DNA of 26,115 nucleotides, from the NCBI GenBank assembly GCA_002495905.1, contig DAHJ01000021.1, positions 1 to 26,115 of the forward strand, in the 5' to 3' direction. Positions within the stretch are counted from its first letter, which is position 1, and every line of letters starts with the position of its first letter. This stretch comes from Thaumarchaeota archaeon UBA223 (GTDB taxonomy: Archaea; Thermoproteota; Nitrososphaeria; Nitrososphaerales; UBA57). A model generated the notes under the pieces. It made no database searches, was not told where the DNA came from, and saw only the letters and a program-made list of their open reading frames with translations. A program made the translations under genes and the position numbers. Positions 6,989-14,831 of this stretch are shown in pieces.

Positions 6989-7498
6989 TTGCAAAAAATT
7001 ATCCCTGATACAAATAATGAGATAAAAATTAGATTTGCAACATCTAAAGATATAACAGAAGTAATAGCAATTAATTATAAAACATTACCTGAACATTATT
7101 CAAATAGTTTTTTTATGGAATTATTACTTGATTCTCCTGAAACATTCATTGTTGCAGAGATCGATAATAAAATTATTGGGTATATTATGTGTAGAGTAGA
7201 ATATGGTTTCTCTATATTAAGAAAAATGAGTCTTGCAAGAAAAGGGCATGTTGTATCATTTGCCGTACTCGAAGAATATAGATTAAAAGGAATAGGTAAA
7301 AGAATAGTAGAACAAGCTATAGAGGGAATGAAAGTTAAGAAATGCAATGAAGCATATTTAGAAGTTAGAACAGATAATCAGGCTGCAATTAGGTTGTATG
7401 AGAATTTTGGTTTTAGTAAAATTGCTACATTAAATGCGTATTATAAAGATGGAAAAAATGCATTTTTAATGTCTACTAGATTAAATAAAGATGATTAA
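6989..7498 (+). CDS. ard1: N-alpha-acetyltransferase, Ard1/Naa10-like (GNAT)
   Basis: Transfers acetyl from acetyl-CoA to the N-termini of proteins. The 169-aa protein has one GNAT domain: LPEHYSNSFF (33-42), GYIMCRVEYGFS (64-75), RKGHVVSFAVLEEYR (84-98), the acetyl-CoA loop RLKGIGKR (98-105), EAYLEVRTDNQAAIRLYENFGF (121-142) and YYKDGKNAFLM. The order and wording closely match the Sulfolobus Ard1-type enzyme that acetylates Alb1 and many other N-termini; automatic annotation often names this family RimI. The start is TTG at 6989, 25 nt after the LarA-like stop, with an AT-rich TATA-like region just before. It ends 4 bp from the convergent trm5 stop. Confidence 0.88.
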   Translation: MQKIIPDTNNEIKIRFATSKDITEVIAINYKTLPEHYSNSFFMELLLDSPETFIVAEIDNKIIGYIMCRVEYGFSILRKMSLARKGHVVSFAVLEEYRLKGIGKRIVEQAIEGMKVKKCNEAYLEVRTDNQAAIRLYENFGFSKIATLNAYYKDGKNAFLMSTRLNKDD

Positions 7499-7504
7499 TC
7501 ATCT
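7489..7504. other. 16-bp perfect palindrome across two convergent stop codons
   Basis: AGATGATTAATCATCT covers the TAA of the acetyltransferase gene and abuts the stop codon of trm5. No loop and no T-run follows it on either strand, so a terminator role is doubtful; it may come from similar C-terminal codons. Confidence 0.3.
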
Positions 7505-8306
7505 ATTTATTAACTTCAATATCAAATACAATTTGATACCAACCAGGTCCTATATGTTTTACAATACGTGAAGATGAGATTTTACAGCTATTATCTAGTT
7601 TTTTATTTAAAACCTCATTGCAATTAGTTAAAACATCACCATCATTGGAATTAAGATGCCAGTAAAGATGAATCCATCCATTTTTATTAATCATTGAAAT
7701 TGCATCATCGAGAAATTCAATAGATTTTTCAGGTAATGGCATAAGTATACGTGAAAAATCAGAAGATAATTTTGATAATACTATATCATGGGAATTCCCA
7801 CAAAAAGAAGTAATGTTTTTTATTTTATTTAATCTATAATTTTCTATAGCATACTCTGAAGCAATAGGATTCATTTCAATATCAATGATTTGGCATGAAG
7901 GTTGGTATTTAGAAATAATTATTGAAAAAGGACCTACACCTGCAAACATATTTAATAATTTTTCATTAGGTTGTACAAGTTTAGCAATTCTCAGTCTTTC
8001 GTTAGATAATCTCGGTGAAAAGTAAACTTTAGATACGTCTATAAGAAATTGACAACCTGATTCTTTATAGATGGTAACTGGATCATCTACTCCTGAAAGA
8101 TAAGAAAGTGTCTTAACACGATATTGTCCAGTAACTCCAGTTGTTTGTTGATAAATAGACCTAATATTTTTAATATTGGATAAGATTTGATTAGAAATTA
8201 AGGTTTTTTTTGATAGAAATTCAGATTTAATATTTATTATAGCAATATCGCCAATAATATCCATACCTGATAGATATTTTTTATATTCAGAATCATTAAC
8301 AGGCAT
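7503..8306 (-). CDS. trm5: tRNA (guanine37-N1)-methyltransferase
   Basis: Methylates N1 of G37 next to the anticodon, using AdoMet, to keep the reading frame and to allow wyosine formation. The 267-aa protein has the Trm5 features: GVTGQYRVKTLSYL (57-70), VYFSPRLSNERLRIAK with R99 (matching essential R145 of the Methanocaldococcus enzyme), the AdoMet loop NMFAGVGPFSI (119-129), IDIEMNP with E144 (matching E185) and MPLP at 189-192. In characterised Trm5 this last motif is usually NLP or NPP; here the Asn position is Pro190. The length means the N-terminal D1 domain is absent or very short. Taw2/TYW2 is a relative, but the GPF in the AdoMet loop favours Trm5. Its ATG is 2 nt after the abcE1 stop, so the two form an operon. 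Confidence 0.82.
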   Translation of the reverse strand: MPVNDSEYKKYLSGMDIIGDIAIINIKSEFLSKKTLISNQILSNIKNIRSIYQQTTGVTGQYRVKTLSYLSGVDDPVTIYKESGCQFLIDVSKVYFSPRLSNERLRIAKLVQPNEKLLNMFAGVGPFSIIISKYQPSCQIIDIEMNPIASEYAIENYRLNKIKNITSFCGNSHDIVLSKLSSDFSRILMPLPEKSIEFLDDAISMINKNGWIHLYWHLNSNDGDVLTNCNEVLNKKLDNSCKISSSRIVKHIGPGWYQIVFDIEVNK

Positions 8307-8308
8307 GA

Positions 8309-10117
8309 TTATTCAGCTTTAGATAAATAATAATATTGATTGTTCGATTTTTGTTCTTTATCAAGACGGCTATCATATTTATTTACTCGAGGTCGTCCAG
8401 ATTCAATATCTCGCCTATAAGTAATTTGCAATTGTTGAAGAAATTTATTCATTGAATCAAATTTATTTGTAGGTTCATTTGCAATTCCATTTATGCCATT
8501 ATTTCCATCAAATAACAATAATGAATCACTTAAAATATCAATTAATTGAATATCATGATCAATAATTATAGCAGATTTATTATTTGATTTAATAAATTTC
8601 TGAACTGAACGTGCCAATACCATGCGATCTTCAACGTCAATAAATGCAGATGGTTCATCAAGTGCATAAATATCGGCATCTTTCATTAAACAAATAGCAA
8701 TAGCAACTTTTTGTAACTCTCCTCCACTAAGAGTATTTACATTTTTTTCAAATATTTTATTTATTGATAGTGGACGAATAATTTCATTATTAAAAACTTC
8801 ATCGTCAATTTGTGAACCTTGAGTATATAATAAGTTTCTAACATTATCAGAATAATTAGAATCTAAATATTGGGGTTTATATGAAATTTTTATCTTGGTT
8901 TCAATATTATCTTTATCAGCTTTCTCAATACCAGATAAAATCTTCATAAAAGTAGTCTTGCCAAGAGCATTGCCACCAATAATGCCAAGTACTTGACCTT
9001 CTAGAATTTTACCGCTAGATACATTTAAAATAAAATTATCATATGTTTTTGTAAAATCATCATATTCAATTATTGATTGAGTTTCAGAATTTAATTCAGA
9101 AGGAGAATATACATTAAATTCAATTTTTGTATTACGAAACTTAATATTTTCATTAGGTAAATAGCCATCAATGAGATTATTTATTCCTGTACGAGTAGAA
9201 CTTGATGAAGAAACTATCCCATATGCTCCTGCTTCCCCATATAAAATATGAATATAATCGCTCAAATAATCAAGAAAGGTAATATCGTGTTCGATAAGAA
9301 TAACACTTTTTCCTTTATCAGATAATTTTCTTATAGTATTAGAGACAGCCAATCTCTGAAATACGTCATTATATGATGAAGGTTCATCAAAGAAGTATAC
9401 ATCTGCTTCTTTTATGGCAGCAAATGCAATTGATAGTCGTTGAAGTTCTCCTCCACTGAGATCTTTAACAGGTTTATTAATACAAGTTGAGAGATTTAGT
9501 TCTTCAATTATATCATCAGAAAAATTATTATTTGGAATACTTTGTAATAGAGAAAGACCATCAGATTTCCAATAATCTTTTAATTTGTATACAGCTTGTG
9601 GTTTAATTGAAACAGTAAGTTCGTTATTTATAATTTTTTTAAAATGAGTAATTAGTTCAGTACCTTGAAAATTAGACAGTATATCATCCCAAGAAACATC
9701 TTTTTCATATGAACCAAGATTAGGTTTTAAATTACCTGATAAAATATTTAATGCAGTAGTTTTTCCTACACCATTTTTTCCAACTAATCCAACAACTTTA
9801 CCTGGTATAGGAATTGGAAGACGATAAAGTCGGAAAGAATTAACTCCATATTGATGAATTTTTTCATCGCCAATTTCATGAGCCATATTAACAATAGTAA
9901 TAGCATCAAATGGACATTTGTTTACACAAATACCGCACCCGTTACATAATGATTCACTTATCAAAGCTTTTTCATCAGAATCAAGAATAATACATTCACT
10001 TCCCGATTTATTTACCGGGCAGAAATTTATACATTCTAAATGACATTTTTTTGACAAACAATTATCTTTATCTAATGCAGCAATTCGATGTGAGTTAGAA
10101 ATAACTGGAAGATCCAT
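8309..10117 (-). CDS. abcE1: ABCE1/Rli1 ribosome-recycling ATPase
   Basis: Splits ribosomes into subunits after termination, working with aRF1 or Pelota. The 602-aa protein has an N-terminal double 4Fe-4S domain (C20, C25, C29, C33 and C58, C61, C64, C68 in LCNGCGICVNKCPFDAI), then two ABC ATPase domains. The first has GKNGVGKTT (113-121), LSGGELQRLS (220-229) and YFFDEPSSYND (241-251). The second has GGNALGKTT (381-389), LSGGELQK (463-470) and YALDEPSAFID (484-494). The hinge TRTGINNLIDGY (308-319) is also present. Length is normal for the family. The ATG at 10117 has a minus-strand TATA-like AT-rich stretch at about 10140-10153. It is divergent from cdc48 and co-transcribed with trm5, joining two translation functions. 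Confidence 0.97.
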   Translation of the reverse strand: MDLPVISNSHRIAALDKDNCLSKKCHLECINFCPVNKSGSECIILDSDEKALISESLCNGCGICVNKCPFDAITIVNMAHEIGDEKIHQYGVNSFRLYRLPIPIPGKVVGLVGKNGVGKTTALNILSGNLKPNLGSYEKDVSWDDILSNFQGTELITHFKKIINNELTVSIKPQAVYKLKDYWKSDGLSLLQSIPNNNFSDDIIEELNLSTCINKPVKDLSGGELQRLSIAFAAIKEADVYFFDEPSSYNDVFQRLAVSNTIRKLSDKGKSVILIEHDITFLDYLSDYIHILYGEAGAYGIVSSSSSTRTGINNLIDGYLPNENIKFRNTKIEFNVYSPSELNSETQSIIEYDDFTKTYDNFILNVSSGKILEGQVLGIIGGNALGKTTFMKILSGIEKADKDNIETKIKISYKPQYLDSNYSDNVRNLLYTQGSQIDDEVFNNEIIRPLSINKIFEKNVNTLSGGELQKVAIAICLMKDADIYALDEPSAFIDVEDRMVLARSVQKFIKSNNKSAIIIDHDIQLIDILSDSLLLFDGNNGINGIANEPTNKFDSMNKFLQQLQITYRRDIESGRPRVNKYDSRLDKEQKSNNQYYYLSKAE

Positions 10118-10139
10118 ATTACAGAGTTGTTTTTTATTA

Positions 10140-10153
10140 CATATTTAATATTT
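10140..10153 (-). promoter_or_regulatory. TATA-like region of abcE1
   Basis: The AT-only stretch read on the minus strand as AAATATTAAATAT is centred about 29 nt before the abcE1 ATG, giving a leaderless or nearly leaderless mRNA. Confidence 0.4.
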
Positions 10154-10162
10154 CCTCAAATC

Positions 10163-10202
10163 TTTTTTATATCACTAAATCATACTCACCTATAGTGAGT
10201 AT
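10163..10202 (+). promoter_or_regulatory. cdc48 promoter: TATA-like box plus 21-bp inverted repeat
   Basis: TTTTTTATATC (10163-10173) is a TATA-like box. Downstream, ATACTCAC (10182-10189), a CTATA centre and GTGAGTAT (10195-10202) form a perfect inverted repeat that ends 5 nt before the ATG at 10208. A start site about 26 nt from the TATA box would fall inside the repeat, so a protein bound here would block polymerase or TFB. The alternative is an RNA stem at the very 5' end of the message. Confidence 0.55.
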
Positions 10203-10207
10203 CTATA

Positions 10208-12373
10208 ATGAGCGAGTCTGATGTTACACTAAAAGTACTTGAAGCATACACAAGAGATGTAGGAAGAGGAGTAGCAAGAATAGATTATGAAGCGATGGAT
10301 GTTTTAGATGCTTCAACAGGTGACATTATAGAAATTAAGGGAAAACGAAACACAGTTGCTAAATGCTTGCCTTTGTATCCGTCAGATGAAGGAAGAGGAG
10401 TAATAAGAATCGATGGTTTAATTCGAAATAATTCAGGAGTAGCCATTAGTGATACAGTTACAATCAGGAAAATCAAGGCTCCGCCAGCAGAAAAAGTAGT
10501 AGTTGCACCTTTAGAATCAATACCACCGATAGATGAACGTTATTTAGCTGATGCTTTAGAAAGCGTTCCAGTTACAAAGGGTGACAACATTATGATTCCA
10601 TATTTTGGAGGAAGACTAACATTCCAAATAATTGGAGTTACTCCAATGAGTGATGCCGTATTAATTACACAAAGAACAGTATTTTCAATTTCAGAAAAAG
10701 GTGAATCAGCAAGAGGAGTACCTCAAGTAAATTATGAAGACATAGGAGGATTAAGAAATGAAATTAAAAAAGTAAGGGAAATGATAGAATTGCCATTAAG
10801 GCATCCAGAAATTTTTGAAAAGCTTGGAGTTGAAGCGCCAAAAGGCATATTACTATATGGACCTCCTGGAACAGGTAAAACTTTATTGGCTAAAGCAGTA
10901 GCAAATGAAAGTAGCGCTCATTTCATTAGTATTAGTGGTCCTGAAATAATGAGTAAATTTTACGGTGAATCAGAAGCTAGATTAAGAGAAATATTTAAAG
11001 AGGCAAAAGAGAAATCTCCAACTATAATTTTTATCGATGAAATTGATTCAATAGCTCCAAAAAGAGAAGAAGTTACTGGAGAAGTAGAAAGAAGAGTAGT
11101 TAGTCAATTATTATCTTTAATGGATGGATTAGAAGGTAGAGGAAAAGTAATTGTAATAGCAGCAACTAATAGACCAAATGCTATTGATCCAGCATTAAGA
11201 AGACCAGGAAGATATGATCGAGAAATAGAAATTAAAGTACCTGACAAAATAGGGCGAGAAGAGATTTTAGCAATACATTCTAGAGAAATGCCTCTTGACG
11301 AAGATGTAGATATAGATGAATTAGCGTCAAAAACACATGGATATGTAGGAGCAGATTTAGAGGGTCTTTGTAAAGAAGGAGCAATGAAAACACTTAGAAG
11401 ATTATTACCAGATATGAAATTTGATGAGGAAAAGATATCTGCAGAATTTTTAGATAATGTTCGAGTAATAATGGATGATTTTAATAAAGCATTAAGAGAT
11501 ATAACCCCGTCAGCTATGAGAGAAGTTTACATAGAAACACCAGATGTAGACTGGGCAGATATTGGCGGTTTAGATACTATTAGAAAAGAAATACAAGAAG
11601 CAGTTGAATGGCCTTTAAAGTATCCTGATGCATATGAAAAAATTGGATATGCAATGCCAAAAGGTGTAATGTTACACGGTCCTTCAGGTACAGGAAAAAC
11701 ATTGATTGCAAAAGCAGTTGCAAAAGAAAGCGGAGCGAATTTTATTAGTGTTAGAGGTCCAGAATTACTTTCAAAATGGGTAGGAGAATCAGAAAGAGGA
11801 ATAAGAGAAGTATTTAGAAGAGCTAGACAAGCATCTCCATGTGTAATATTCTTTGATGAATTAGATTCATTAGCACCATTACGAGGAGGAGGTGATGGAA
11901 GTCAAGTATCAGAAAGAGTAGTTAGTCAATTATTAACAGAAATTGACGGAGTTCAAGCATTAGATAGTGTATTAGTATTAGCTGCAACTAATAGAATCGA
12001 TATGATTGATCCTGCATTATTAAGAGCGGGAAGATTTGATAAATTATTGTACATTGGTCAACCAGAAAAAGAAGCGAGAGAAAAGATTTTAGGAATACAT
12101 ACAAAAGGAAAACCTCTCAGTAATGAAGTAAATATAGGAAAAATCGCAGAATTAACAGAAGGATTTAGTGGAGCTGATTTAGCATCAGTTGTTAATACAG
12201 CAGTTTCAAGTGTATTACAGACGTTTGTTAGTAAATACAATCCTGAAGAAGCTAAAGAACACATAAAAGAAGCAATAGTGACAATGAATGATTTTGAATC
12301 AGCAGTAAGAAAAGTTAAAACTTCTAGAGATGGAAGACCGGTTGAAAAATCACCTATGTCTTTTATGAAATAG
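10208..12373 (+). CDS. cdc48: Cdc48/VAT (p97-type) AAA+ unfoldase
   Basis: Hexameric ATPase that unfolds or remodels proteins and may feed them to the proteasome. The 721-aa protein has the N-terminal double-psi barrel and four-stranded barrel (about 5-165), D1 with GPPGTGKT (218-225), IFIDEID (274-280) and ATNRPNAIDPALRRPGR (319-335), and D2 with GPSGTGKT (491-498), FFDELDSLAPLRGG (548-561) and ATNRIDMIDPALLRAGRFD. Both ATPase sites look complete. The C-terminus (about 20 residues after the D2 lid, ending SFMK) has no hydrophobic-Tyr-any HbYX tail of the kind used for proteasome docking. It starts with ATG just after a perfect inverted repeat. The divergent neighbour is abcE1; the DedA-like gene follows 49 nt downstream. 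Confidence 0.97.
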   Translation: MSESDVTLKVLEAYTRDVGRGVARIDYEAMDVLDASTGDIIEIKGKRNTVAKCLPLYPSDEGRGVIRIDGLIRNNSGVAISDTVTIRKIKAPPAEKVVVAPLESIPPIDERYLADALESVPVTKGDNIMIPYFGGRLTFQIIGVTPMSDAVLITQRTVFSISEKGESARGVPQVNYEDIGGLRNEIKKVREMIELPLRHPEIFEKLGVEAPKGILLYGPPGTGKTLLAKAVANESSAHFISISGPEIMSKFYGESEARLREIFKEAKEKSPTIIFIDEIDSIAPKREEVTGEVERRVVSQLLSLMDGLEGRGKVIVIAATNRPNAIDPALRRPGRYDREIEIKVPDKIGREEILAIHSREMPLDEDVDIDELASKTHGYVGADLEGLCKEGAMKTLRRLLPDMKFDEEKISAEFLDNVRVIMDDFNKALRDITPSAMREVYIETPDVDWADIGGLDTIRKEIQEAVEWPLKYPDAYEKIGYAMPKGVMLHGPSGTGKTLIAKAVAKESGANFISVRGPELLSKWVGESERGIREVFRRARQASPCVIFFDELDSLAPLRGGGDGSQVSERVVSQLLTEIDGVQALDSVLVLAATNRIDMIDPALLRAGRFDKLLYIGQPEKEAREKILGIHTKGKPLSNEVNIGKIAELTEGFSGADLASVVNTAVSSVLQTFVSKYNPEEAKEHIKEAIVTMNDFESAVRKVKTSRDGRPVEKSPMSFMK

Positions 12374-12422
12374 AAAACATTCGGTAATACTTTTATTGTT
12401 AAAAAAAACATCAACATTATAA

Positions 12423-12938
12423 ATGTATATAATTTTTATTATGGAATTTATTGAAATAATTCTCAATAACATACAGTTATTCATAGAGAATTATGGTTTC
12501 TTTGGTGTGTTTATTGCAATGTTCTTGCAAGCAATAATTCCTGTAGCTATTCCATCTGATGGAATAATCATAGCAGCAGTATTATTAAATATAAATCCAA
12601 TTTTGATTATAATTGCTTCATCATTAGGATCTACTGCTGGAGGAACAATTGGATTTAGTATAACAAGGAAAGGAGGAAAACCAATAGCAATAAAGTTCAT
12701 CGGAGAAAAAGCAATAATAAGATTTGAAAATTGGTTTGACAGATGGGGAAATTATATAATTGTATTTGGGAGAGCTGCACCATTTTTATCAAGTGATGCA
12801 ATTGCATATGCAGCAGGATTGACAAAAATTAATATTAAAACATTCATAATACTAGCATTAATCGGTGCAATATTACGAAGTATAATATTAGTATACTTGG
12901 GCGATATTGTTAGTGATTATATTCCGGATATATTTTAG
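12423..12938 (+). CDS. DedA / VTT-domain membrane protein
   Basis: A 171-aa integral membrane protein of the DedA (SNARE-associated, VTT) family, whose members move or flip undecaprenyl-phosphate or phospholipids, or support membrane potential. The visible marks are NYGFFGVFIAMFLQAIIPVAIPSDG (about 23-47; the re-entrant loop with Pro40, Pro44 and Asp46), GSTAGGTIGFSITRKGG (69-85), FENWFDRWGNYIIVFGRAAPFLSSD (101-125, with the conserved GR..P) and two more hydrophobic segments to the end. The Ser-Asp pairs replace the usual Glu/Arg residues, as in other archaeal members. An alternative ATG lies at 12441 (MEFIEII). It is convergent with the thermosome gene, 12 bp apart. Confidence 0.8.
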   Translation: MYIIFIMEFIEIILNNIQLFIENYGFFGVFIAMFLQAIIPVAIPSDGIIIAAVLLNINPILIIIASSLGSTAGGTIGFSITRKGGKPIAIKFIGEKAIIRFENWFDRWGNYIIVFGRAAPFLSSDAIAYAAGLTKINIKTFIILALIGAILRSIILVYLGDIVSDYIPDIF

Positions 12939-12950
12939 AATAATACTTTA

Positions 12951-14633
12951 CTACATCATACCCATGCCAGGCATACCGCCCATTCCTCCCATACCACCCA
13001 TGCCACCATCGGCACCTGGAGGAGGAGCAGGAGTTTTAGATGAAGCAACTACGTCGTCAATTCTTAATAGCATACCAGCTGTTTCAGTAGCAGCTTTAAT
13101 TATTTGTTCTTTAACAATAGTTGGTTCATATATTCCTAATCTTTCACAGTCATCTACTTGGCCTTTTACAACATTAACTCCATACCAGATATTTCCTTGA
13201 CCATGTGCTGCAGCAATTTGTACTTGAGTATCAATTGGATCTAAACCTGCATTCTCTGCTAAAGTAATTGGTATTATTTCTAATGCTTCGGCAAATTTTT
13301 GAACTGCTAACTGTTCTCGGCCATTCAATTTATTTGAATATGCTTTAAGTAATCTAGATAGTTCAGCTTCAGGAGCTCCGCCGCCAACTACAATAGATGG
13401 TTTAACCAAAACGTCTTTTACTACCATTAATGAATCATGAATTGAACGATCTGCTTCGTCAACAACTCGTTGTGTTCCTCCACGAATTAAAATAGTAACA
13501 GATCGAGGATTTTTACATCCTTCTACAAATACCCAATTATCTTCTTCAATTTTACGTTCTTCAACAATTTGAGATGTTCCTAGATCACTTTTAGTAAGAT
13601 CTTCTAAATTAGTAATTATTCTAGCGCCTGTTGCACGAGATAATTTTTCCATATCACTTTGTTTAACACGTCGAACAGTTAGTATTCCTGCTTTAGCAAG
13701 ATAATGTTGTGCTGTATCATCAATACCCTTTTGCGTAACTAATACATTCGCACCTACTTGTTCAATTTTATCAACCATGTCTTTTAACATTGTACTTTCT
13801 TGATCTAAGAAAGCTTGAATTTGATCTGGATTTGTAATATTAATTTTTGCGTCAAATTCTGTTTTTTCAATTTCAAGTGGAGCAGCCACTAATGCAATTT
13901 TAGCATTTTCAACTTTACGAGGCATTCCTGAATGAACAACTTCCTTATCAAGGATTATTCCTTGAATTAAAGAAGTATCTTTTAGCATTTCTCCAGCTTT
14001 CTTTTCAACTTTGATATCATCAATATCGACTGTATAATCTCCATTTTCATTATCAGCAACTGCAAGTACTGCATCAGTCACAATTTGTGATAATTTATCA
14101 GATTCTCTCCAAATTAATTTAGAAGCCATACTAGTTTTTGCTACTTTCTTTAGCCATTTCTTATCTCCAGGAGTAACTTTAATTGCAATTTCATCTAAAA
14201 TTTTCAATGCTTGTGTAGCAGCTTTCTTATAACCATCTACCACAATAGTTGGATGTACTTCTTTATCGATTAATTCTTCAGCTTTTTCAATCAATGAACC
14301 GGCAAGAATTACTACAGAAGTAGTACCGTCTCCAACTTCAGTATCTGCAGTTTTAGATACTTCAACCATCATTTTTGCAGCTGGATGTTGTACATCAATT
14401 TCTTTAAGAATAGTTGCACCATCATTTGTAATAGTAACATCGCCCATACCATCAACTAACATTTTATCCATTCCTCGTGGTCCTAATGAACTTCGAATTA
14501 TTTCAGAAACGACTTTAGCAGCCATAATATTATTTTTTTGAGCCTCACGACCTTTTGTTTGACTAGAACCTTCTTTTAGTATAATAACAGGTTGTCCGTT
14601 AGGAGCAACGCCTACATTTGCTTGTTGTGCCAT
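12951..14633 (-). CDS. ths: Thermosome subunit (group II chaperonin)
   Basis: ATP-driven folding chamber subunit of the archaeal cytosol. The 560-aa protein has the chaperonin signatures SSLGPRGMDKML (48-59), TITNDGATIL (67-76), the ATP-site GDGTTSVV (101-108), the apical substrate-binding domain in the middle, the GGGAPEAELS segment of the intermediate domain near residue 420, and a Gly-Gly-Met repeat tail (last 21 residues, flexible and inside the cavity). Length is normal. It starts with ATG at 14633 and has its own TATA-like box and a perfect palindrome, so it is transcribed apart from the tldD-tldE-zinc-ribbon operon that lies upstream on the same strand. Whether a second subunit exists elsewhere cannot be seen here. 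Confidence 0.97.
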   Translation of the reverse strand: MAQQANVGVAPNGQPVIILKEGSSQTKGREAQKNNIMAAKVVSEIIRSSLGPRGMDKMLVDGMGDVTITNDGATILKEIDVQHPAAKMMVEVSKTADTEVGDGTTSVVILAGSLIEKAEELIDKEVHPTIVVDGYKKAATQALKILDEIAIKVTPGDKKWLKKVAKTSMASKLIWRESDKLSQIVTDAVLAVADNENGDYTVDIDDIKVEKKAGEMLKDTSLIQGIILDKEVVHSGMPRKVENAKIALVAAPLEIEKTEFDAKINITNPDQIQAFLDQESTMLKDMVDKIEQVGANVLVTQKGIDDTAQHYLAKAGILTVRRVKQSDMEKLSRATGARIITNLEDLTKSDLGTSQIVEERKIEEDNWVFVEGCKNPRSVTILIRGGTQRVVDEADRSIHDSLMVVKDVLVKPSIVVGGGAPEAELSRLLKAYSNKLNGREQLAVQKFAEALEIIPITLAENAGLDPIDTQVQIAAAHGQGNIWYGVNVVKGQVDDCERLGIYEPTIVKEQIIKAATETAGMLLRIDDVVASSKTPAPPPGADGGMGGMGGMGGMPGMGMM

Positions 14634-14640
14634 ATATGAA

Positions 14641-14667
14641 AATGTGTATTACACATTGTATTTAAGT
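14641..14667 (-). promoter_or_regulatory. Thermosome promoter: TATA-like box plus 17-bp palindrome
   Basis: On the minus strand ACTTAAATAC (14667-14658) is a TATA-like box about 30 nt before the ATG. Directly after it comes AATGTGTA-A-TACACATT (14657-14641), a perfect palindrome with one central base, which ends 7 nt before the ATG. The palindrome fills the space between TATA box and predicted start site, the classic position for a repressor such as a heat-shock regulator. Confidence 0.6.
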
Positions 14668-14680
14668 TTCGCCTGAATTT

Positions 14681-14809
14681 TCATATGCCGCAATCATTTT
14701 CTTCAATTCTATCTGGGTCAAAAAGACAAGAGTAACACAAATTTTCAATCAAATGTGCTTCCGTTGTTGGAAGAAAAGTGTCTCCGCATAATGAACACGT
14801 ATTCATCAT
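14681..14809 (-). CDS. 42-aa zinc-ribbon protein
   Basis: A short frame of 42 codons starting at ATG-ATG (14809, 14806) and ending with TGA at 14681. It encodes two CxxC knuckles: C5-S-L-C8 and C25-Y-S-C28, with an acidic C-terminus (DPDRIEEND) and one further Cys40. Four Cys at a spacing of 16 residues between knuckles is a typical zinc ribbon or treble-clef core. It starts 22 nt after the tldE stop on the same strand, so it is the third gene of the tldD-tldE operon, and it ends before the thermosome TATA box. Function unknown: it could bind nucleic acid or a protein partner, or be a substrate of TldD/E. The Cys pattern and tight spacing make it a convincing gene despite its size. Confidence 0.75.
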   Translation of the reverse strand: MMNTCSLCGDTFLPTTEAHLIENLCYSCLFDPDRIEENDCGI

Positions 14810-14831
14810 AATAGATTCGGATTAATAGATA

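Noticed and set aside
7489..7504. Palindrome at the ard1/trm5 convergence as a bidirectional terminator
   Set aside because: It has no loop, no following T-run, and overlaps coding sequence on both sides.
12058..12417. 119-codon open frame antisense to the end of cdc48
   Set aside because: No promoter or known motif; it is opposite a strongly conserved AAA+ domain.
12907..13200. Proline-rich open frame antisense to the 3' end of the thermosome gene
   Set aside because: It is the reverse-strand reading of the GGM repeats; the thermosome frame is conserved and certain, so this is a shadow.
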